The notes: generated by a model not told the origin, from the sequence alone. A stretch of 39,965 bases of DNA from Arenimonas sp. (GCA_026398695.1 JAPLSJ010000081.1:1-39965); one strand, 5' to 3'; numbered from the stretch's first letter, positions 1-8,338 are shown. Translations and numbers: made by a program.

Positions 1-201
1 AGCCTGGCCGACCTGTTCGCCGACCGCATCGGCCAGGTGCGCGTGCACGTGCGCGAGCGGGCGATCCCGGAAGGATTCGCCGGCGGCGACTACGAAGGCG
101 ATGCCGCCTTCCGCGAGCGCTTCCAGGCCTGGGTGAACGGCCTGTGGCTGGAGAAGGACGCGCTGCTGGACAGCTGGCACCACCCGCAGCGCAGCGACTG
201 A
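1..201 (+). CDS. C-terminal fragment of a PlsC-like acyltransferase (YihG type)
   Basis: The window opens inside this gene; only the last 66 codons and the TGA are present. The tail has an Arg/Val-rich beta stretch (VRVHVRERAIP), a GDYEGD segment, and ends with an FQAWVNGLWLEKDALL helix. That pattern resembles the C-terminus of the YihG family of 1-acyl-glycerol-3-phosphate acyltransferases, inner-membrane enzymes that move acyl chains onto lysophospholipid. The catalytic HX4D motif lies outside the window and cannot be checked, so the assignment rests on recall of the family tail only. The next gene is convergent, 30 bp away. Confidence 0.6.
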   Translation, partial: SLADLFADRIGQVRVHVRERAIPEGFAGGDYEGDAAFRERFQAWVNGLWLEKDALLDSWHHPQRSD

Positions 202-231
202 GTCACCGCGCCTTGCGGTGACCCGCGGGGC

Positions 232-1104
232 TCAGAGCGTGGCGGCCGCGAAGGTGTCGCACTGGCGCACGTCGCCGGACTGGAAGCCGACGCGGAACCA
301 GCGCACGCGCTGCTCGGCGCTGCCGTGGGTGAACGAATCGGGCACCACCTGGCCCTGTCCCTGGCGCTGCAGGGTGTCGTCGCCGATGGCGGTCGCGGTG
401 GCCATGGCTTCCTCGAGGTCGCCGCCTTCCAGCCACGCATGGCGCTTCTGGGCGCGGTTGGCCCACAGGCCGGCGTAGCAGTCGGCCTGCAGCTCCTGGC
501 GCACCAGCAGGCCATCGGCGCCTTCGACGTTGCCGCCGCGCTGGCGCACCTGGTTCACCTTGTCGGAGACGCCGGTGATGGTCTGCACGTGGTGGCCGAC
601 CTCGTGCGCGATCACGTAGGCCTCGGCGAAATCACCGCCGCCGCCCAGCCGCTGCTGCATCTGCTGGAAGAAGCTCAGGTCGATGTACACCTTCTGGTCG
701 CCCGGGCAGTAGAACGGGCCCACCGCGGCGGTGGCGCCGCCGCAGGCCGAGTTCACGCTGCCGCTGAACAGCACCAGCGTGGGCGCGGGGTAGGTTTCGC
801 CGCTGGCCTGGAAGATCTCGCCCCACACGTCCTCGGTTTCACCCAGGATGCTGGCGACGAACTGCGAAGCCTCGTCGTCCACCGGCGGCGCCGTGGCCGG
901 GCCGGACGGGCCGGCCGGCGCCTGCTGCTGGATTTCAGCCACCAGGCCCAGCATCTCCATCGGGTTCTTGCCCATCAGCAGGCCGATCACCACCACGATC
1001 GCGATGCCGCCCAGCCCCAGCTTCATGCCGCCGCCACCGCCTCCCGGGCCCATGCCGCGGCGGTCGTCGACGTTGCTGCTGCGTCTTGCGCTGCGCCATT
1101 TCAT
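232..1104 (-). CDS. ypfJ: YpfJ-type neutral zinc metallopeptidase
   Basis: A 290-residue protein of the putative neutral zinc metallopeptidase family (Pfam Zn_peptidase). It starts with a basic, Gly-rich cytoplasmic segment (about residues 1-28). A single membrane helix follows (about 29-44), then a periplasmic domain. The zinc motif HEVGHH is at residues 167-172, with H167, E168 and H171 as expected metal and catalytic residues. Two cysteines (C121, C133) could form a disulfide. The start is supported by GGAG nine bases upstream of the ATG. Length matches the family (about 280-300). Its substrate is unknown in the family. It is co-directional with the lytic transglycosylase upstream, separated by 70 bp. 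Confidence 0.88.
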   Translation of the reverse strand: MKWRSARRSSNVDDRRGMGPGGGGGGMKLGLGGIAIVVVIGLLMGKNPMEMLGLVAEIQQQAPAGPSGPATAPPVDDEASQFVASILGETEDVWGEIFQASGETYPAPTLVLFSGSVNSACGGATAAVGPFYCPGDQKVYIDLSFFQQMQQRLGGGGDFAEAYVIAHEVGHHVQTITGVSDKVNQVRQRGGNVEGADGLLVRQELQADCYAGLWANRAQKRHAWLEGGDLEEAMATATAIGDDTLQRQGQGQVVPDSFTHGSAEQRVRWFRVGFQSGDVRQCDTFAAATL

Positions 1105-1174
1105 GGGGCGGTACTCCGGCTATGGGGGGCTTGGGCTGATTGTTGCCTGAAACCGGATCGCGTGGTGAACCGAT

Positions 1175-2371
1175 TCAGGGTTGGCGGGTTTCGTCGCGCA
1201 GGGCGCGCAGGATGCGCTGGCCGGCGCGTCCCTCGGCCGGTTGACCCAGGCGCGCCTGCTCGATCTTGAGCGCCTCGCGCGAGCGGCTGCCGATCATGCC
1301 GTCCACTTCGCCGATGTCGTGGCCGCGGGCCACCAGCAGCGTCTGCAGTTCCCGGCGCTCGCGGCGCGACAGGCCGGGGTCGTCGGTGGGCCAGGCCGCG
1401 ACGAAGGCGTCGCCACCGCGCAGCCGGTCGGCGAGGTGGGCGATGGCCAGCGCGTAACTTTCCGCCGCGTTGTAGGAATAGATGGCGTCGAAGTTCTTGT
1501 GCACGAGGAAGGCGGGGCCGGCCTTGCCGGCCGGCAGCAGCAGCGCGGTGGGATCTTCGCTGGCGGCAAGGGCGCGGCCATCGGCGGGCTTCGCGCCGCG
1601 CGCCAGACAGGCCGACAGCGGGCGCCGCGCCTGGCGGCCGTTCACCGAGGTGTCGAAGCCTTCGGGCAAGGTCACTTCGCGGCCCCAGGGCTGGCCGGTG
1701 CGCCAGCCCGAGCGCTTGAGATAGTTCGCGGTGGACGCCAGCGCGTCGGGAATGCTGCCCACCAGGTCGCGGCGGCCGTCGCCGTCGAAGTCCACCGCGA
1801 TGCGGGTGTAGGTGCTGGGCATGAACTGCGTGTGGCCGAACGCACCGGCCCACGAACCCACCAGCCCTTCCGGCCGCAGGTCGCCCGACTGGATCAGCTT
1901 CAGCGTGGCGAACAACTCACTGCGGAAGAACGCCTGCCGGCGACCGGCGCATGACAGCGTGGCCAGCGAGGCCAGCAGCGGCTTCTTGCCGAAGGTGCGG
2001 CCATAGTTGCTTTCCACGCCCCAGACGGCGACCACGGTCTGCGGGTCGACGCCGTACGCCGCTTCGACGCGCTTGAGCAGGTCGGCGTGCTCGGCCAGCA
2101 ACGCCCGGCCGTCCTCGACGCGCTCGTCGTCCACCAGGCCGGCCAGGTAGTCCCAGATCGGCGTGCGGAACTCGGGCTGGAAATCCAGCGATTCCAGCAC
2201 CGTGGGGTCGGGGGCCAGCCCGGCCATGTGGCGGTCGAAGGTGTCGGCGCGGATGCCGGCCGCGGCGGCCTGCGGGCGCAAGCCGTCCACGCAGGCCGTG
2301 AACGCGGGATCGGCGGCGGCCGGCAGGGCGGCGGCCAGGAGCATCGGTGCAAGCAGGGAGAGGGTTCGCAT
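1175..2371 (-). CDS. mltB: Lytic murein transglycosylase, MltB family, with C-terminal peptidoglycan-binding domain
   Basis: A 398-residue periplasmic enzyme that cleaves the MurNAc-GlcNAc bond of peptidoglycan, leaving 1,6-anhydro ends. Residues 1-20 are a Sec signal peptide ending in AAA before DPAF. There is no lipobox cysteine, so unlike E. coli MltB it is probably soluble or differently anchored. The SLT_2 domain covers about residues 24-300; the catalytic glutamate is E120 in VWGVESNYGR, followed by the GAFGHTQFMPSTY motif. A PG_binding_1 repeat lies near residues 331-390. No clear Shine-Dalgarno precedes the ATG. Divergent from the glutathione S-transferase, 90 bp away. The symbol marks the family; it may be a paralogue (MltB_2 type). 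Confidence 0.88.
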   Translation of the reverse strand: MRTLSLLAPMLLAAALPAAADPAFTACVDGLRPQAAAAGIRADTFDRHMAGLAPDPTVLESLDFQPEFRTPIWDYLAGLVDDERVEDGRALLAEHADLLKRVEAAYGVDPQTVVAVWGVESNYGRTFGKKPLLASLATLSCAGRRQAFFRSELFATLKLIQSGDLRPEGLVGSWAGAFGHTQFMPSTYTRIAVDFDGDGRRDLVGSIPDALASTANYLKRSGWRTGQPWGREVTLPEGFDTSVNGRQARRPLSACLARGAKPADGRALAASEDPTALLLPAGKAGPAFLVHKNFDAIYSYNAAESYALAIAHLADRLRGGDAFVAAWPTDDPGLSRRERRELQTLLVARGHDIGEVDGMIGSRSREALKIEQARLGQPAEGRAGQRILRALRDETRQP

Positions 2372-2461
2372 GGGCCGTACTTTGCCACCGCCCGGCTGAA
2401 TCGTCGCCGGCCCGCGCCCGGCGGCAGGCTATGCTGGCGGCTCGTCGAAAAGGAAGCCCGC

Positions 2462-3133
2462 ATGGTCATCGTCCACCACCTCAACAACTCCCGTTCGCAG
2501 CGCGTGCTGTGGCTGCTCGAAGAGCTGGGCGTGCCCTATGAAGTCAAGCGTTACGAGCGCGACGCCAAGACCATGCTGGCACCGCCCGAACTGCGTGCCG
2601 TGCACCCGCTGGGCAAGTCGCCGGTGATCAGCGATGGCGACGAGGTGGTGGCCGAATCGGGTGCGATCATCGAATACCTCGCCGACAAGTACGGGCAGGG
2701 CACGCTGATCCCGGCGCCCGGCACGGCCGCGCGCCGGCGCGCCAGCTACTGGCTGCACTACGCGGAGGGGTCGCTGATGCCGCCGCTGCTCATGAGCCTG
2801 ATCTTCTCCAAGGTGCGCAATGCGCCGATGCCGTTCCTGGCCAAGCCCGTCGCCCACCGCATCGCCGACAAGGTGATGGAGGACTTCGTCACGCCCAACA
2901 TCACCCTGCACCTGGACTTCCTGGAGGGCGAGCTGGGCAAGTCGACCTGGTTCGGCGGCGAGGACTTCGGCGTGTCCGACATCCAGCTCAGCTTCCCGCT
3001 GGAGGCCGCTGCGGGACGCGGCGGCCTGGACGCCAGCCGCCCGCGCCTGATGGCCTTCCTCGAGCGCATCCACGGCCGCCCCGCCTACCGGCGCGCGTTG
3101 GAAAAGGGTGGACCCTACGAACTGATGCGCTGA
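2462..3133 (+). CDS. Glutathione S-transferase family protein
   Basis: A 223-residue cytosolic two-domain GST. The N-terminal thioredoxin-like domain begins MVIVHHLNNSRSQRVLWLLEELG, where S11 or nearby residues would contact glutathione sulfur. The glutathione-binding cis-proline region is KSPVISDGDEVVAESGAIIEYLA (about residues 52-75). An all-helical C-terminal domain follows from about residue 88. It probably conjugates or reduces electrophiles with glutathione; the substrate cannot be read from sequence. Start chosen for AGGA seven bases upstream. A TATGCT -10-like box at 2430-2435 would give a leader of about 20 nt. Length is normal for the family. Confidence 0.87.
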   Translation: MVIVHHLNNSRSQRVLWLLEELGVPYEVKRYERDAKTMLAPPELRAVHPLGKSPVISDGDEVVAESGAIIEYLADKYGQGTLIPAPGTAARRRASYWLHYAEGSLMPPLLMSLIFSKVRNAPMPFLAKPVAHRIADKVMEDFVTPNITLHLDFLEGELGKSTWFGGEDFGVSDIQLSFPLEAAAGRGGLDASRPRLMAFLERIHGRPAYRRALEKGGPYELMR

Positions 3134-3153
3134 TCCCACACCGGAGCCCTGCC

Positions 3154-3555
3154 ATGAAAACTGCCCTGCTGGCGTTCGCCCTTGTCCTCTCCGTCCCGGC
3201 CCTGGCCACCGAATCGGATGCCCCGGCCCTGTCGGATCCGGCCGAATTCGCCGACGCGCTGGAAAGCTGCACCGTGGTCACCCACGGCGCCCCGCACCCG
3301 TTCATGAGGAGCTTCACCATCGAGCACGCCATCACCGGCGGCGACGACGAGGCCTGCCTTTACTCGCAGACCATGCCGGGCGGGATGCACATGGAATGCC
3401 GGCTCTCCCAGGCCGGCCGCCGAGGCCTGGCCACCGAGTTCCGCGAACAGGCGAAGGGGCGGATGAGCGGCGGCACCGGCGAACAGCCGGCCTGGACGTC
3501 GGAATGCGAGATCGTCGACAGCACCGGCAAGCGCACCCCGATGTCCGGCGGCTGA
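3154..3555 (+). CDS. Small secreted protein with four cysteines, unknown function
   Basis: A 133-residue protein I do not recognise. Residues 1-18 form a clear Sec signal peptide (MKTALLAFALVLSVPALA, then TESD). The mature part has exactly four cysteines (39, 68, 82, 118), which suggests two disulfides in the periplasm. It is acidic near the N-terminus, with Met/Gly-rich stretches around TMPGGMHMEC. The start has GGAG six bases upstream. It follows the GST gene by 20 bp in the same direction, so it may be co-transcribed with it. No catalytic motif is visible. Confidence 0.75.
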   Translation: MKTALLAFALVLSVPALATESDAPALSDPAEFADALESCTVVTHGAPHPFMRSFTIEHAITGGDDEACLYSQTMPGGMHMECRLSQAGRRGLATEFREQAKGRMSGGTGEQPAWTSECEIVDSTGKRTPMSGG

Positions 3556-3578
3556 GCCGGGGCTCCAGCGCGGCGTGC

Positions 3579-3584
3579 GAGAAT
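3579..3584 (+). promoter_or_regulatory. -10-like box of dbpA, close to the start codon
   Basis: GAGAAT ends five bases before the dbpA ATG, and there is no Shine-Dalgarno between them. If used as a sigma-70 -10 element, transcription would begin at or next to the A of the start codon. No good -35 box is seen. Confidence 0.35.
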
Positions 3585-3589
3585 GCGCC

Positions 3590-4960
3590 ATGACTGAATT
3601 CACCGCTCTCGCCATTCCCTCCGAACTCCAGCAGGCGCTCGACGTCCTGGAGTACACGCACATGACCCCGGTGCAGGCCGCCACGCTGCCGGCGGTGCTG
3701 GCGGGCCGCGACGTCATCGCCCAGGCCCGCACCGGCAGCGGCAAGACCGCCGCCTTCGGCCTGGGGCTGCTGTCGCGCCTGGCGCCGGAGAACGTGCAGG
3801 TGCAGGCCCTGGTGCTGTGCCCGACCCGCGAACTGGCCGACCAGGTGGGCAAGGAAATCCGCCGCCTGGCGCGCTTCATGCCCAACATCAAGGTCTCGGT
3901 CTTTTGCGGCGGCGTGCCGCTTCGGCCGCACCTGGCCTCGCTCACGCATCCGCCGCACGTGGTGGTGGGCACGCCGGGCCGCATCCAGGAGCTGATCGAC
4001 GAAGGCGCGCTGCTGCTCGAAGGCCTGCGCACGGTGGTGCTGGACGAGGCCGACCGCATGCTCGACATGGGCTTCGAACCGGCCATCACCGGCATCCTCG
4101 GCCAGGCCCCGGCGGCGCGCCAGACGCTGATGTTCTCGGCCACGTTCCCCGAGGAAATCCGCACCCTGGGCCGCCGCTTCCAGCGCGACCCGGAGGAGCA
4201 CACCGTCGCCGACGGCGAGGGCAGCGTGATCGAGCAGCGCTTCTACGAAGTGGAAGCGCCGCGCAAGACCGACGCCCTGGCGCTGCTGCTGGCCGACCTC
4301 AAGCCCGATTCGGCGCTGGTGTTCTGCAACACCCGGCGCGACGTGCAGCAGGTGGCCGACGACCTGGCCCAGCGCGGGTTCGCCGTGCTGGCCCTGCACG
4401 GCGACCTGGAGCAGCGCGACCGCGACGAAGTGCTGGTGTGCTTTGCCAACCGCAGCTGCCAGGTGCTGGTGGCCACCGACGTGGCCGCGCGCGGCCTGGA
4501 CATCAAGGACCTGCCGCTGGTGGTGAGCCACGGCCTGGCCAGCGACCTGGACACGCACACGCACCGCATCGGCCGCACCGGCCGTGCCGGCGAAGCGGGC
4601 CTGGCGCTGTCGCTGGTGGCCTCGGAAGACCGCCGCCGCATCATCGGCATCGAAGAACAGCTGGGCAAGGCCGTGCGCTGGGAGCGCATCGACCTGTCGC
4701 GCAAGCCCGGCAAGCCGGCACCGGCGGCCATGACCACGCTGGTGGTGGATGCGGGGCGCCAGGACAAGCTGCGTCCGGGCGACCTGGTGGGTGCGCTCAC
4801 GGGCGAAGCCGGCATCCCGGCAACGGCCATCGGCAAGATCGACGGTTTTGCGACCCGGACCTACGTCGCGATCGAGCGCAGCCAGGCCATCAAGGCCCTG
4901 GAAAGGCTCAAGGCGGGAAAGATAAAGGGCCGCAGCTTCCGGGTGCGGAAGCTGGGCTGA
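3590..4960 (+). CDS. dbpA: ATP-dependent RNA helicase DbpA
   Basis: A 456-residue DEAD-box helicase that remodels 23S rRNA around hairpin 92 during 50S subunit assembly. Visible motifs: Walker A ARTGSGKT (46-53), DEAD (152-155), SAT (183-185), and motif VI HRIGRTGR (325-332). The C-terminal 75 residues match the DbpA RNA-binding domain, which distinguishes it from RhlE/SrmB types. Length is almost the same as E. coli DbpA (457). The ATG at 3590 matches the expected N-terminus; an in-frame ATG 15 bases upstream would overlap the -10-like box. Another 23S rRNA modification gene, rluF, lies about 0.5 kb downstream. Confidence 0.95.
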   Translation: MTEFTALAIPSELQQALDVLEYTHMTPVQAATLPAVLAGRDVIAQARTGSGKTAAFGLGLLSRLAPENVQVQALVLCPTRELADQVGKEIRRLARFMPNIKVSVFCGGVPLRPHLASLTHPPHVVVGTPGRIQELIDEGALLLEGLRTVVLDEADRMLDMGFEPAITGILGQAPAARQTLMFSATFPEEIRTLGRRFQRDPEEHTVADGEGSVIEQRFYEVEAPRKTDALALLLADLKPDSALVFCNTRRDVQQVADDLAQRGFAVLALHGDLEQRDRDEVLVCFANRSCQVLVATDVAARGLDIKDLPLVVSHGLASDLDTHTHRIGRTGRAGEAGLALSLVASEDRRRIIGIEEQLGKAVRWERIDLSRKPGKPAPAAMTTLVVDAGRQDKLRPGDLVGALTGEAGIPATAIGKIDGFATRTYVAIERSQAIKALERLKAGKIKGRSFRVRKLG

Positions 4961-5000
4961 CGCCGGGAGCGGGGCAGGGCGAGCCCTCGTCGCCCCCAGC

Positions 5001-5029
5001 GGCCCAAGGGCCGAGGGGCCATCATGGCC
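5001..5029. repeat. Two small palindromes between convergent dbpA and the 62-aa gene
   Basis: GGCCCAAGGGCC (5001-5012) and GGCCATCATGGCC (5017-5029) are adjacent perfect inverted repeats between the two convergent stop codons. Neither has a T-tract. They could fold in both transcripts and protect or terminate 3' ends, but this is inference. Confidence 0.35.
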
Positions 5030-5218
5030 TCAGCGCCAGGGGCGGCTGCCGCTGGCTTCGCGGCGCGGCGCGGCCATCGCCTTGCGGCGGCTGATCTCGG
5101 CGTCCAGCCGGCGGTATTCGGGCGTGCCGATCTGGCCGGCCATCACCAGCTCCCAGAGCTGGATGGCCAGTTCGTCGTCCATGACCTGCCGGGTGGGGAA
5201 CGGAATCACGATGCCCAT
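5030..5218 (-). CDS. Small conserved-looking protein, 62 aa, unknown function
   Basis: A 62-residue protein starting MGIVIPFPTRQVMDDELA. It has a central amphipathic segment (IQLWELVMAGQIGTPEYRRLDAEISRRK) and a basic tail. The start was chosen because GGAG lies nine bases upstream; the open frame extends 42 codons further upstream, but that part has low-complexity composition and no ribosome site. I do not recognise a domain. It is convergent with dbpA, with two palindromes in the 69-bp gap. Residues 15-45 look like a short helical protein-interaction module. Confidence 0.6.
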   Translation of the reverse strand: MGIVIPFPTRQVMDDELAIQLWELVMAGQIGTPEYRRLDAEISRRKAMAAPRREASGSRPWR

Positions 5219-5384
5219 GGTGCGGATCTCCGAAGGATGAAAGGTGGCGGCTGCCGGGAAGGGCGCTGCATCTTTCATGCCAAGTACTGCTAACGCCGTT
5301 ACCCGCGCCGCCCGGACAGACCCAAACCGCGACCGGTTTCGCAAAAGGGGCGCCGCGAACCCCAGATATCCGGGTTGCCGGGGC

Positions 5385-5413
5385 CCGGGGACACAAGCCG
5401 GGCCTGTCCCCGG
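5385..5413. repeat. 9-bp stem hairpin upstream of rluF
   Basis: CCGGGGACA (5385-5393) and TGTCCCCGG (5405-5413) form a perfect inverted repeat with an 11-base loop. It lies in the 272-bp gap between the divergent 62-aa gene and rluF, about 80 bases before the rluF start. There is no T-tract, so it is more likely a leader structure or operator than a terminator. The rest of this gap holds nothing else I can identify. Confidence 0.4.
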
Positions 5414-5490
5414 CGGTGACTTGGCCGCCGCGTCATGACAGGATGCGCGCCACTTCTGACGCGCTGCGGCAGGCCGGAACCCACCACGCC

Positions 5491-6204
5491 ATGCGATTGA
5501 ACAAGTACATCAGCGACACCGGCTACTGCTCCCGCCGCGAGGCCGACCGCCTGGTGTCCGAGCGACGGGTCACCGTCAACGGCCTGCCGGCCGGCATCGG
5601 CACCCAGCTGGCCGAGGGCGACCGGGTGGAAGTGGACGGACAGCCGCTGGCCGTCCGGGCGGCCAAGCCCGGCGCACGCCGCCACGTCTACATCGCGCTC
5701 AACAAGCCGGTGGGCATCACCTGCACCACCGACACCACGGTGAAGGGCAACATCGTCGACTTCGTCGGCCACCAGCAGCGCATCTTCCCGATCGGCCGGC
5801 TCGACAAGGATTCGGAAGGGCTGATCCTGATGACCAGCAACGGCGACATCGTCAACGAGATCCTGCGCGCCGAGAACCACAAGGAAAAGGAATACCTGGT
5901 GGGCGTGAACCTGCCGGTGACCGACGAATTCCTGCGCGGCATGGCCAAGGGCGTGCGCATCCACAACGAAATGACGCTGCCCTGCAAGACGCGCAAGATC
6001 GCCCGCTTCGGTTTTTCTATCGTGCTCACGCAGGGCCTGAACCGGCAGATCCGGCTCATGGCGGCGGCGTTCGGCTACCGTGTGACCCAACTGCGCCGCA
6101 TCCGCATCGCCAACGTGAAGCTGGCCGAGATCAAGCCCGGGCGCTGGCGCAACCTGACCGAAGCCGAGCTGCGCGGCCTGTTGCCGGGGCGCACCGAGTG
6201 GTGA
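5491..6204 (+). CDS. rluF: 23S rRNA pseudouridine synthase RluF
   Basis: A 237-residue RsuA/RluB/RluE/RluF-family synthase. The N-terminal S4 RNA-binding domain is MRLNKYISDTGYCSRREADR through about residue 60. The catalytic core holds the family GRLDKDSEGL motif, with the catalytic aspartate in RLDKDS at about residue 109. Further core motifs are NGDIVNEILRAENHKEKEYLV and the C-terminal GLNRQIRLM motif. The EKEYLV and GLNRQIR context fits RluF (U2604 and U2605 in E. coli) better than RsuA or RluB. Start at MRLNKY matches the family; upstream in-frame ATGs would add unrelated residues. It lacks the C-terminal extension of E. coli RluF (290 aa). Confidence 0.9.
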   Translation: MRLNKYISDTGYCSRREADRLVSERRVTVNGLPAGIGTQLAEGDRVEVDGQPLAVRAAKPGARRHVYIALNKPVGITCTTDTTVKGNIVDFVGHQQRIFPIGRLDKDSEGLILMTSNGDIVNEILRAENHKEKEYLVGVNLPVTDEFLRGMAKGVRIHNEMTLPCKTRKIARFGFSIVLTQGLNRQIRLMAAAFGYRVTQLRRIRIANVKLAEIKPGRWRNLTEAELRGLLPGRTEW

Positions 6205-6244
6205 GCGTCGGCGTGGCATTCCATCCATTTCCCGGAGACACCCG

Positions 6245-7066
6245 ATGAACCTTGGAAAGATCGCGCTGGCCGCCGCGCTGCTGGCATCGCCGCTGGCGTG
6301 GGCCGTGCAGCCGCTGCCGGCGCCCAAGCCCCTGTCGGCGCCGCCCGCCAATGCCATGGAAACCGCCACCGGCATCAGCTACGTCGTGCTCAAGCCCGGC
6401 GCCGACGCCTCCAGGATGGCCAGCGGCGAGTTCATCGAATACACCGCCGACGTCTGGAGCGCCGACGGCGTGACCCGCGCCAACGCCAGGGAGTCCGGCC
6501 CGCAGGTGGTGCGGGTGCAGCGCCTGATCAACGAACAGCCCGGCCTGGCGCGCGCGCTCCTGACCTCGCCGTTGGGCGAGAAGCGGCGCTGGTGGTTCGT
6601 GGCCGACCGGCTCAAGCCCGGCTACCCCGGCATGCCCGACCTGCCGCACGTGGTGGACCTCACGGTGCTGGGCGCGAAGGATCCCGTGCAGACGCCGGCC
6701 GACCTGCGTTCACCGCCTCCGGACGCACAGCAGACCGCGAGCGGCATTTTCTACCGCGTGCTCAAGCGCGGACCGGGCGGCCCCAAGCCGACGCTGTCGA
6801 GCACCATCGAGATCCACTACAGCGGCTGGACCATCGATGGCCAGCTGTTCGACAGTTCGGTGCGGCGCGACGTGCGCGCGGTGTTCCCGCTGCGCGACCT
6901 GATCCCGGGCTGGCAGGAGGGCGTGCCGCTGATGTCGCGCGGCGACACCTACCGGTTCTGGATCCCCGGTCGCCTGGCCTACGACAACGCGCCGGCGTCG
7001 CCCAGCGCGCCGCGCGGCACGCTGGTGTTCGACATCACGCTGTACGACTTCACCGAACCGAACTGA
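6245..7066 (+). CDS. Secreted FKBP-type peptidyl-prolyl isomerase with a degenerate N-terminal repeat
   Basis: A 273-residue periplasmic protein. Residues 1-20 are a signal peptide (ending SPLAWA). Residues about 164-269 are an FKBP domain with IEIHYSGWTIDGQLFDSS, LIPGWQEGVPLM, and the terminal TLVFDITLYDF strand; the usual active-site residues (FDSS, IPGW) are present. Residues about 41-144 align with the same fold: TATGISYVVLKPG against TASGIFYRVLKRG, and IEYTADVWSADG against IEIHYSGWTIDG. This first half lacks the FDSS and IPGW motifs, so it is probably a non-catalytic chaperone-like domain. GGAG lies eight bases before the ATG. It follows rluF by 40 bp and may share its transcript. Confidence 0.87.
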   Translation: MNLGKIALAAALLASPLAWAVQPLPAPKPLSAPPANAMETATGISYVVLKPGADASRMASGEFIEYTADVWSADGVTRANARESGPQVVRVQRLINEQPGLARALLTSPLGEKRRWWFVADRLKPGYPGMPDLPHVVDLTVLGAKDPVQTPADLRSPPPDAQQTASGIFYRVLKRGPGGPKPTLSSTIEIHYSGWTIDGQLFDSSVRRDVRAVFPLRDLIPGWQEGVPLMSRGDTYRFWIPGRLAYDNAPASPSAPRGTLVFDITLYDFTEPN

Positions 7067-7090
7067 GCCGGGCGGCGCGGGGCCGACGGC

Positions 7091-8326
7091 TCAGCGCGAC
7101 AGCCAGTTCGCCGCGCCGTGGCCCGCCACCAGGCCGCTGGCGAAGGCCGCCGTGAGCAGGTAGCCGCCGGTCGGGGCTTCCCAGTCCAGCATTTCGCCGG
7201 CCACGAACAGGCCCGGCCTGGCGCGCACCATCAGGTGCTCATCCAGCTGCTCAAGAGTGACGCCGCCGGCGCTGCTGATGGCCTCGGCGATCGGCCGCGC
7301 GCAGGCCAGCCGGATCGGCAGCGACTTGATGGCGGCGGCCAGGCGGGCCGGATCGTCCATGGCGGGCTTGTCCAGCACCTCGCGCAGCAGCGCGGCCTTG
7401 ACGCCCTCGATGCCCAGGCGGCGGCGCAGGTGCTCGCTCAGGCTGCGGCCGTTGCGCGGCGCGGCGATCTCGCGCGCCAGGCGGGCTTCGTCCCGGCCGG
7501 GGGCCAGGTCCATCAGCAGCACGGCGTCGCCGTCGCGGGCAATGCGCTCGCGCAGCTCGGCCGACAGCGCGTACACCAGGCTGCCCTCCAGGCCGGTGGC
7601 GGTGGCCACGCACTCGCCCTGGCGCCATGCGGGCTCGCCGTGGTCGGGCGCCAGCGCCAGCCGCACCGGCTTGATCGGCGCGCCGGCGAAGCGCTGCGCG
7701 AAGAAATCGCTCCAGCCGACATCGAAACCGCAGTTGGCCGGCTGCAGCGGCGCCACCTGCACTCCCGCCGCCGACAGCGGCGCCACCCAGGCGCCGTCCG
7801 AACCCAGCTCGGGCCAGCTGCCGCCGCCCATGGCCAGCACGGTGGCCCGCGCCGCGTGGCGGCGCTCGCCGTCGGCCGTGTCGAACACCAGCGCGCCGTC
7901 GTCGGCGAAGCCGCGCCACCGGTGCAGCACGTGGAAGCGCACGCCCTGTTCGCGCAGCCGACGCACCCAGCCGCGCAGCAGCGGTGCCGCCTTGAGGTCG
8001 GTGGGGAAGACCCGGCCCGAGCTGCCGACGAACGTGTCCACGCCCAGGCCGCGGGCCCACTCGCGCAGGGCCTCGGCGTCGAAGGCGTCCAGCCAGGCCG
8101 ACACGGCCGCGCTGCGCTCGCGATAGCGGCGGTCGAAGGCCGCGCGCGGGTCGCTGTGGGTCAGGTTGAGCCCGCCCTTGCCGGCGATCAGGAACTTTCG
8201 GCCGACCGAGCCCTTGGCTTCGAACAGATCGACTTCGAGACCCGCGGCGCGCGCGACTTCCGCGGCCATCAGTCCGGCCGGTCCGCCGCCGATGATGGCG
8301 ACGCCGGGTTGGTTTGTGGTTTGCAT
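7091..8326 (-). CDS. HI0933/YhiN-type FAD-dependent flavoprotein
   Basis: A 411-residue flavoprotein of the HI0933-like family (the PP_4765 subgroup is a good candidate). The dinucleotide-binding GGGPAG is at residues 13-18, followed by the ELFEAKGSVGRKFLIAGKGGLNLTHS segment typical of this family. A second conserved motif (ATVLAMGGGSWPELGSDG) sits mid-protein, and the C-terminal FAD motif is LFVAGEMLDWEAPTGGY. The physiological reaction is not known; relatives are annotated NAD(P)/FAD oxidoreductases. The gene has no Shine-Dalgarno; a GAGAAT box ends six bases before the ATG. Divergent from the Nudix gene, 41 bp apart. Confidence 0.85.
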   Translation of the reverse strand: MQTTNQPGVAIIGGGPAGLMAAEVARAAGLEVDLFEAKGSVGRKFLIAGKGGLNLTHSDPRAAFDRRYRERSAAVSAWLDAFDAEALREWARGLGVDTFVGSSGRVFPTDLKAAPLLRGWVRRLREQGVRFHVLHRWRGFADDGALVFDTADGERRHAARATVLAMGGGSWPELGSDGAWVAPLSAAGVQVAPLQPANCGFDVGWSDFFAQRFAGAPIKPVRLALAPDHGEPAWRQGECVATATGLEGSLVYALSAELRERIARDGDAVLLMDLAPGRDEARLAREIAAPRNGRSLSEHLRRRLGIEGVKAALLREVLDKPAMDDPARLAAAIKSLPIRLACARPIAEAISSAGGVTLEQLDEHLMVRARPGLFVAGEMLDWEAPTGGYLLTAAFASGLVAGHGAANWLSR

Positions 8327-8332
8327 GGTGCG

Positions 8333-8338
8333 ATTCTC
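8333..8338 (-). promoter_or_regulatory. -10-like box of the HI0933-type flavoprotein gene
   Basis: On the minus strand GAGAAT ends six bases before the ATG at 8326, with no ribosome-binding site between. This has the same spacing as the boxes before uup, tcdA and the DUF456 gene. Confidence 0.35.
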
